Positions 14,081-18,528 of a stretch of DNA of 18,528 nucleotides are shown here, piece by piece. The stretch spans positions 1-18,528 of the forward strand of contig ONFH01000152.1 in assembly GCA_900317015.1 (NCBI GenBank). The letters are read 5' to 3'. A program made the translations under genes and the position numbers. The notes beneath the pieces are model-generated. The model was not told the DNA's origin, searched no databases, and worked only from the letters and a program-made list of their open reading frames with translations. Origin of the DNA: an uncultured Erysipelotrichaceae bacterium. Its GTDB lineage: Bacteria > Bacillota_I > Bacilli_A > Erysipelotrichales > Coprobacillaceae. Each line of letters opens with the position of its first letter. Within the stretch, counting starts at the first letter, position 1.

Positions 14081-15598
14081 CTACAGCAACGGAGAAATGA
14101 GCCTTAAGAACGCTTCAATTATGCCTACCTTATAATGCCAAGTCTCTTCAATCGTCATTCTTTGACTCACATACTCAAGATTCTTGAAATCCTGGTATAT
14201 GGCATCTATACAATGACACTGATAAAGTAAGGTGTTACATTCAAAATGCAAATAGAGTGAACGGTAATCAAAGTTAATAGTTCCCACAGTCGCAATCTTG
14301 CGATCGACCATCATCACTTTAGCGTGAAGGAATCCTGGTGTATACTCATATACCTCAATTCCTGCCTTGATAAGCTGATAGTAATAGCTTCTTGTTACAC
14401 GAAAGACCAATCGCTTATCGGGAATATGTGGGGTAAAGACTTTTACTCTTACGCCATTTTTAGCGGCTAAGGTTAATGATTTTAACATAGTATCATCAAT
14501 GATGAAATAGGGTGTCATTATCATTATTTCACGCGAAGCATGGGTAATCAGGTTTAAGTAGACATTTTCTCCTACCCATTCATCATCCAATGGTTCATCA
14601 CCATAAGGAAGAACATAGCCATTTCCCTTAAATGGTTCAGGATGATGAACATGCGGTCGAAATGCATCCACATCTTCCTCTAGATCTGGATAATAGGCAT
14701 AGAATGTCGATAAGAACATTGTCGTCAAGGACCAGACCGCATCCCCTTCAAGACGTATACCCGTATCTTTCCAATGTCCAAAACGTTCTTTCGCATTGAT
14801 ATATTCATCTGCGATATTGAATCCACCAGAATAGCCAATATAGCCATCAATCACACAGATCTTACGGTGATCACGGTGGTTCTGACTGATTGAAAACAGC
14901 GGTACAAAACGATTGAACGCCACACATTTAATTCCCCATGACTGTAATTTCTGCTTAAATTTAAATGGAATCGTTGATACTGAGCCAAAGTCATCGTAGA
15001 TAAAACGTACATCCACGCCTTCCTTGACTTTCTCTCTTAATATTTCAAAGATAGTATCAAACATCAATCCCTTTGATACTATAAAGTATTCCATAAAGAT
15101 AAAGTGTTTCGCATTTCTTAAATCCGCCAACATATCTCTATAATTATAATCTCCTAAAGAATAATAGATCGTATCCGTATTCTTATAAATAGGAAAATGC
15201 TGGGAGATAAGATAATCTAAAGAAATAGTTTTCTTATTAATAATAGTCTTTTTAATCTGTTCATCCTGATGACGTAAAGCATTCATCTTCTCAATACCGG
15301 GAAGCAGTTTGTTTCTAAGTAAAAAACTTGGTCGCTTGTTTCCGATAAGAATATAAAGCAGTCCGCCTATATCAGGTAAAACAAGTATCGCGATAATCCA
15401 CGCTATCTTGTAATTCGTATTTTCATCCTTAGAGACAAGATAGATAGCAATGCTATAGGAAAGGATAATGAAGAAGAGGTGAATAAGCTGATTGTATTCT
15501 ACAAGACGATAGGCCACAAATAATAAATAGATAGCCTGAAATAAGATAATTGTCATGTAGATAACTAATCTACTTAAAAAGATTTTTAATAGCTTCAT
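14081..15598 (-). CDS. cls: Cardiolipin synthase (phospholipase D superfamily)
   Basis: The enzyme joins two phosphatidylglycerol molecules into cardiolipin plus glycerol in the membrane. Its 505 residues begin with hydrophobic segments at about 8-30, 38-56 and 66-86; the last ends in the PDIGGLLYILIG stretch typical of bacterial Cls. Two HKD motifs give the active site: H244/K246/D251 and H425/K427/D432. The start codon overlaps the stop of the DUF1934 gene in an ATGA, and only a weak AGG lies upstream, so translation is probably coupled to that gene. The protein ends 12 bp before the argS promoter. Other phospholipase D family transferases are possible, but the membrane domain and length favour Cls. 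Confidence 0.92.
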   Translation of the reverse strand: MKLLKIFLSRLVIYMTIILFQAIYLLFVAYRLVEYNQLIHLFFIILSYSIAIYLVSKDENTNYKIAWIIAILVLPDIGGLLYILIGNKRPSFLLRNKLLPGIEKMNALRHQDEQIKKTIINKKTISLDYLISQHFPIYKNTDTIYYSLGDYNYRDMLADLRNAKHFIFMEYFIVSKGLMFDTIFEILREKVKEGVDVRFIYDDFGSVSTIPFKFKQKLQSWGIKCVAFNRFVPLFSISQNHRDHRKICVIDGYIGYSGGFNIADEYINAKERFGHWKDTGIRLEGDAVWSLTTMFLSTFYAYYPDLEEDVDAFRPHVHHPEPFKGNGYVLPYGDEPLDDEWVGENVYLNLITHASREIMIMTPYFIIDDTMLKSLTLAAKNGVRVKVFTPHIPDKRLVFRVTRSYYYQLIKAGIEVYEYTPGFLHAKVMMVDRKIATVGTINFDYRSLYLHFECNTLLYQCHCIDAIYQDFKNLEYVSQRMTIEETWHYKVGIIEAFLRLISPLL

Positions 15599-15978
15599 GC
15601 GTAAACGCCTAGCTCTTGCATACGTACATAAAGGAAAACACGCGCGACACGCGTTTCCCCTTGATAAAGATGGTAGATAAAACGCAAAGTATCTTTTGTA
15701 TAATTTAAGCTTTCCACTTCACTAACAAGTGGAATCTCACCCTGTATTGTCTTATAGTGATTTAAGATACGTTCACCTTTTTTAAATCTTAACAATGATT
15801 GATTATGCATAAGTCTTACATTTTCATCATCATAAAAAATACGCATCTCTCCATCTTTTGTACTCATGCGAATCTGGTGCTCTTCTTCTTTAATATAAGT
15901 ACCTAACTCAATATATTCTATTTTATCCTTTTGTCCTCCGTAATCGAAAAGACTCTTATAATAAATCTTTTTTCTCAT
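15595..15978 (-). CDS. DUF1934 / YwiB-like small beta-barrel protein
   Basis: The function is unknown. The 127-residue protein is rich in alternating hydrophobic/polar strands and has no signal peptide or membrane segment. Length, the LNYTKDTLRFIYHLYQG pattern near 90-106 and a C-terminal strand FLYVRM fit the DUF1934 family, which includes B. subtilis YwiB. YwiB lies next to argS in B. subtilis, and here the gene is two places upstream of argS with cls inserted. The start at 15978 has AGAGGA upstream and overlaps the HD gene by 23 bp; the stop overlaps the cls start by 4 bp. Family assignment is by resemblance only. Confidence 0.7.
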   Translation of the reverse strand: MRKKIYYKSLFDYGGQKDKIEYIELGTYIKEEEHQIRMSTKDGEMRIFYDDENVRLMHNQSLLRFKKGERILNHYKTIQGEIPLVSEVESLNYTKDTLRFIYHLYQGETRVARVFLYVRMQELGVYA

Positions 15979-17230
15979 AATATTCCTCTACCTGTGGTTT
16001 CAATTCTTTCACAAAGAAGATCTTTTCATCTTCTTTTTCTTTAGCATGCAATATTGCATTTACTATTTCTGATTTATCTGGCAATGTCACAATTGTTCCA
16101 TCTTCTTCTAGAATCTCAATATCCATGATATTGTTTCCTAATTCAAAATGACGATATGGTACATTTTTTGTAAAATCACTAGCAACATAGTATCGTGAAT
16201 CATATCCTTCTTTATCAGATAAAGCCTTAATTTCTGCAATATCTTCTTTATGATGATATGTTCTATATTTAAGAAGATGACGATCCATATATCTTGTACA
16301 AAGATCTCTTAAAATAGCATCTTTTTCTTTCTTGAAATATGTAAAATACGTCAACATCATATTTTCATCGACATCTTCATATTGTTCAACACTAAAATCA
16401 CCCTTTAACAATGGTTCAAGATAATCCATTGCGACATGAAAAGAATAGCCTTCTTCATAAAGATCCCTAATACGTCTAATAATCGCATATAACAGCTGTT
16501 CATGTGATCTTGCAGTAGGATGATAATATACCTGCCAATACATATGATATCGTGCAAGAATATAATCTTCTATTGCCTGTACACCTGATTCCTTAAAAAC
16601 AATACGATCATCAACGATACGTAGTGTTCGTAAAATACGTGACATATCAAATTGTCCATATGTTACACCACATGCGTATGAGTCTCTTAATAAATAATCC
16701 ATACGGTCGCTATCACACTGACTTGAGACCATCTGTACAAGCATTGGCTTTCCTTTATGTTCTATTATATTAGCCACATCTTCAGGTAAATCTGGATGAA
16801 TGTCCCTTAAAATGTCACCTACTTCTGTTTCTTTAATAATCTTCACAGTCATTTCTTCATGATTAGTACGCATAGCTGACTCAAATGAATGAGAAAATGG
16901 TCCATGCCCAATATCATGAAGAAGTCCAGCACACATAACTGTCAGTTTTTCATAATCATTGATATGATCTTTTACCTGTTCAAGATTAATGATATTTCTA
17001 ACAATCTCATATACACCTAAACTATGTACAAAACGAGAATGTTCAGCAGTAGGAAAAACCATATAAGTTCCACCAAGCTGTTTAATACGACGCAATCTTT
17101 GCATCTGTGGGGTATTGATCAGCTTCCATATTGGAGTATGTTCTACACGTACATAACCATGAATGACATCTCTAAATACTTTACTGTCAAATAATTTCAC
17201 ATCATCTAATCGAAAATCTTCTTTACGCAT
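15956..17230 (-). CDS. HD-domain phosphohydrolase (dNTP triphosphohydrolase-like, YwfO type)
   Basis: This is probably a metal-dependent phosphohydrolase acting on deoxynucleoside triphosphates, by family resemblance to YwfO/EF1143-type proteins. From the chosen start it has 424 residues: DVIHGYV near 21-27, EHSRFVHSLG at 63-72, the HD pair H105/D106 in LLHDIGHGPFSH, and a downstream metal ligand region CDSDRMDYLLRD at 172-183. The long open frame begins 32 codons earlier at 17326, but that part is hydrophobic, overlaps the divergent gene and lacks a ribosome site. ATG 17230 has AAAGGAG about 8 nt upstream. It heads the unit with DUF1934 and cls. Its link to purine nucleotide pools would suit the divergent phosphorylase gene, but that is inference. 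Confidence 0.88.
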   Translation of the reverse strand: MRKEDFRLDDVKLFDSKVFRDVIHGYVRVEHTPIWKLINTPQMQRLRRIKQLGGTYMVFPTAEHSRFVHSLGVYEIVRNIINLEQVKDHINDYEKLTVMCAGLLHDIGHGPFSHSFESAMRTNHEEMTVKIIKETEVGDILRDIHPDLPEDVANIIEHKGKPMLVQMVSSQCDSDRMDYLLRDSYACGVTYGQFDMSRILRTLRIVDDRIVFKESGVQAIEDYILARYHMYWQVYYHPTARSHEQLLYAIIRRIRDLYEEGYSFHVAMDYLEPLLKGDFSVEQYEDVDENMMLTYFTYFKKEKDAILRDLCTRYMDRHLLKYRTYHHKEDIAEIKALSDKEGYDSRYYVASDFTKNVPYRHFELGNNIMDIEILEEDGTIVTLPDKSEIVNAILHAKEKEDEKIFFVKELKPQVEEYYEKKDLL

Positions 17231-17250
17231 ACTGATCACTCCTTTTGTAC

Positions 17251-17279
17251 ATTCTATCATTTTCTCTATTAGCTGCCAA
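17251..17279 (-). promoter_or_regulatory. Promoter of the HD-DUF1934-cls unit
   Basis: On the minus strand TTGGCA (17279-17274), a 17-bp spacer, then TAGAAT (17256-17251) with an extended -10 TG. Transcription should start near 17244, with a leader of under 20 nt. Confidence 0.75.
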
Positions 17280-17286
17280 ATAGAAT
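17251..17286. repeat. Inverted repeat spanning the divergent promoters
   Basis: ATTCTAT (17251-17257) and ATAGAAT (17280-17286) are perfect inverted 7-bp arms 22 bp apart. One arm covers the HD-gene -10 element; the other lies just upstream of the phosphorylase -10. It may be an operator for both genes or a chance match in AT-rich DNA. Confidence 0.3.
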
Positions 17287-17290
17287 AGGC

Positions 17291-17296
17291 TATAAT
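17291..17296 (+). promoter_or_regulatory. -10 element of the purine nucleoside phosphorylase promoter
   Basis: A perfect TATAAT lies 19 bp upstream of the ATG. The -35 is poor (best TTAGCT at 17269-17274, 16-bp spacer, three of six matches), which suggests a weak or activated promoter. The leader would be very short, about 12 nt, with the AGGTGA ribosome site near its 5' end. Confidence 0.55.
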
Positions 17297-17314
17297 AAAG
17301 ATGAGGTGATAGAA

Positions 17315-18130
17315 ATGCATGAACATTGGATTTTTGAAGCAAAAGATTATATTGACTCTTATCTAGATGATCCTGTTGATGTCGCAATCATATTAGGATC
17401 AGGTCTAGGATCATTTACTGATCACATGAAAGAACTCAAAGAGATTCCTTATGAGGAGATTCCCCATTTTCCTACTTCAACTGTTGAAGGACACGAAGGA
17501 AAACTGATTGTCGGAAAGATTGGGGATAAGAACGTTCTTATTATGAAAGGTCGCACCCATTACTATGAAGGGCACGACACATCACTTATTACCATTCCTA
17601 TTCGCGTCTTTTCATCATTGTCAATTAAAACATTAATTATCACAAATGCCTGCGGTGGCATTCGTGACGATCTCACACCAGGTTCACTTTGCGCATTAGA
17701 AGATCACATTAGCTTCTTTGCCCCATCACCACTTCGTGGCAAGAACCTTTCTAACTTTGGTCCACGTTTCCCTGATATGAGCGATGTCTACTCTTCCCGT
17801 TTAAGAGAGCACGCCATCAAGTGTGCAAAAGAACTTGATATTGATCTTAAGACTGGCATCTATGCTTTCTTTGCTGGTCCTCAATTTGAAACGCCTGCAG
17901 AGATTCGCGCATTCAGAACACTTGGTGCTGATGTAGTGGGCATGTCCACAATCCCAGAGGCCATTGTGGCTAAACATTGTGGCATGGAGACTTTGGCTAT
18001 TTCTCTTATTACCAATAGAGCAGCCGGTCTTTCTAAGAACACGCTTAGTCATGAGGACGTGCAAAAAACTGCTAGTAAGGTACAGAAAGATTTTGTTTCT
18101 TTATTAAAAAATATTATTGAAACTCTCTAA
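17315..18130 (+). CDS. punA: Purine nucleoside phosphorylase, trimeric type
   Basis: The enzyme splits inosine, guanosine and their deoxy forms with phosphate into base plus (deoxy)ribose-1-phosphate, for purine salvage in the cytoplasm. Numbered from ATG 17315 (271 aa), it has the phosphate loop LGSGLG at 27-32, His60, GRTHYYEG at 79-86, TNACGG at 110-115, Glu192 in GPQFETPAE, GMST at 209-212 and Asn234 in TNRAAG. These are the trimeric-PNP signatures, and the Glu/Asn pair indicates 6-oxopurine specificity. The open frame starts 9 nt earlier at a GTG, but that GTG belongs to the AGGTGA ribosome site, so ATG is preferred. It is monocistronic and divergent from the HD gene, ending in a strong terminator. 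No pentomutase or deoC gene is adjacent. Confidence 0.95.
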   Translation: MHEHWIFEAKDYIDSYLDDPVDVAIILGSGLGSFTDHMKELKEIPYEEIPHFPTSTVEGHEGKLIVGKIGDKNVLIMKGRTHYYEGHDTSLITIPIRVFSSLSIKTLIITNACGGIRDDLTPGSLCALEDHISFFAPSPLRGKNLSNFGPRFPDMSDVYSSRLREHAIKCAKELDIDLKTGIYAFFAGPQFETPAEIRAFRTLGADVVGMSTIPEAIVAKHCGMETLAISLITNRAAGLSKNTLSHEDVQKTASKVQKDFVSLLKNIIETL

Positions 18131-18138
18131 CGTATTAA

Positions 18139-18177
18139 AAAAACCACGGAGCTGATCGTAGTCAGCTCCGTTTTTTT
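18139..18177. terminator. Bidirectional terminator between punA and the minus-strand gene
   Basis: ACGGAGCTGA (18146-18155) and TCAGCTCCGT (18162-18171) form a perfect 10-bp stem with a 6-nt loop. T-runs follow on both strands: seven or more on the plus side, and a T7 after GG on the minus side. It serves two convergent genes. Confidence 0.92.
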
Positions 18178-18528
18178 AACTCTCTTTATTGAGTTTCTTT
18201 ATATAGATAAGTACAAAATTTCTTCCTTTAATAGGCATCGCTCTTGCAATGACAACGTGTGTCGCACCATTATAAATGATCTTTGCCCATTCTTCATGTG
18301 TAATCAGTGCTTTTTTTGCAATACAAGATGAGCAAGGATGATCTTTCTCAAAGAACTCGTAACAACGCTTTTCAACTTCTTTTAATTTGTAGTCTTCTAA
18401 TATGTATGTCTTATAAGAATCGATATCTACACATCTTACAGCATCAAATATTTCCTGATATTTATTCATTTCTTCCGCAATCTTCTGTTTTACATCATCG
18501 TCTTCTTGAACTGAATAATTCTTAGAAG
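18176..18528 (-). CDS. C-terminal part of an unidentified protein, possibly PAS-type sensor (runs off window)
   Basis: I do not recognise this protein with certainty. An internal ATG at 18469 would give 97 residues, but the frame stays open to the window edge and the ribosome site before that ATG is weak, so this is probably the last ~117 residues of a longer gene. The visible part has a charged helical linker, including QKIAEEMNKY, then IFDAVRCVDID, a conserved-looking CYEFFEKDHPCSSC with a CxxC pair, and strands ending VLIYIKKL. This pattern resembles PAS-like sensor domains found in some Clostridia-type signalling proteins. Any output domain such as GGDEF would have to lie upstream, outside the window. 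Its stop codon lies in the shared terminator region. Confidence 0.5.
   Translation of the reverse strand, partial: SKNYSVQEDDDVKQKIAEEMNKYQEIFDAVRCVDIDSYKTYILEDYKLKEVEKRCYEFFEKDHPCSSCIAKKALITHEEWAKIIYNGATHVVIARAMPIKGRNFVLIYIKKLNKES

Noticed and set aside
17231..17326. Upstream extension of the HD-domain gene adding 32 residues
   Set aside because: The extension is hydrophobic, crosses both promoters and the start of the divergent gene, and has no ribosome site; the ATG at 17230 has a good one.

Overview
The window looks like chromosomal core DNA from a low-GC Gram-positive bacterium. Bacillota are indicated by HPr kinase/phosphorylase, the RNA polymerase delta subunit, strong AGGAGG ribosome sites, TTGACA/TATAAT promoters and a CcpA-type cre-like site. 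Gene content and protein style suggest class Erysipelotrichia (the Catenibacterium/Kandleria/Coprobacillus side), but that placement is an impression, not a computed result. No tRNA, rRNA, CRISPR array, insertion sequence or integrated phage was recognised.

Region 1 (1-9.4 kb, all minus strand) reads as one tightly packed operon in the order S41 peptidase (ctpA-like) > uvrB > cca > uvrA > hprK > lgt. It closes with a hairpin terminator carrying a C(UUCG)G loop. Gaps are 2-17 bp and two junctions overlap by 11 bp, so translation is probably coupled. The operon mixes nucleotide excision repair (UvrA, UvrB), tRNA 3'-end synthesis (Cca), catabolite-repression signalling (HprK), lipoprotein maturation (Lgt) and an exported protease with a peptidoglycan-binding tail.

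Region 2 (9.36-10.75 kb) is the least ordinary part. A small, exported, very basic lysozyme-like protein stands alone on the plus strand. It is driven by a near-consensus promoter and preceded by a leader of about 100 nt that contains a 5' hairpin, six 11-bp units spaced exactly 11 bp apart and a possible 12-codon basic upstream ORF. It ends in two tandem terminators. After it come about 400 bp without a convincing gene but with several inverted repeats.

Region 3 (10.7-17.2 kb, minus strand) runs HD-domain phosphohydrolase > DUF1934/YwiB-like > cardiolipin synthase-like > argS > rpoE, and then separately gap. argS has its own promoter just after the cls stop codon. gap has a strong promoter wrapped in inverted repeats, with a cre-like site further upstream. 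HprK, encoded in region 1, makes the P-Ser-HPr that activates CcpA at cre sites, so the window holds one possible sensor-to-target link for glycolysis.

Region 4 (17.3-18.5 kb): a purine nucleoside phosphorylase gene is transcribed divergently from the HD gene, with the two promoters overlapping. It ends at a bidirectional terminator shared with the 3' end of a minus-strand gene that runs off the window and looks like the end of a PAS-type sensor protein.

Most of the window is housekeeping. The best candidate for something undescribed is the stand-alone secreted lysozyme with its periodic leader.
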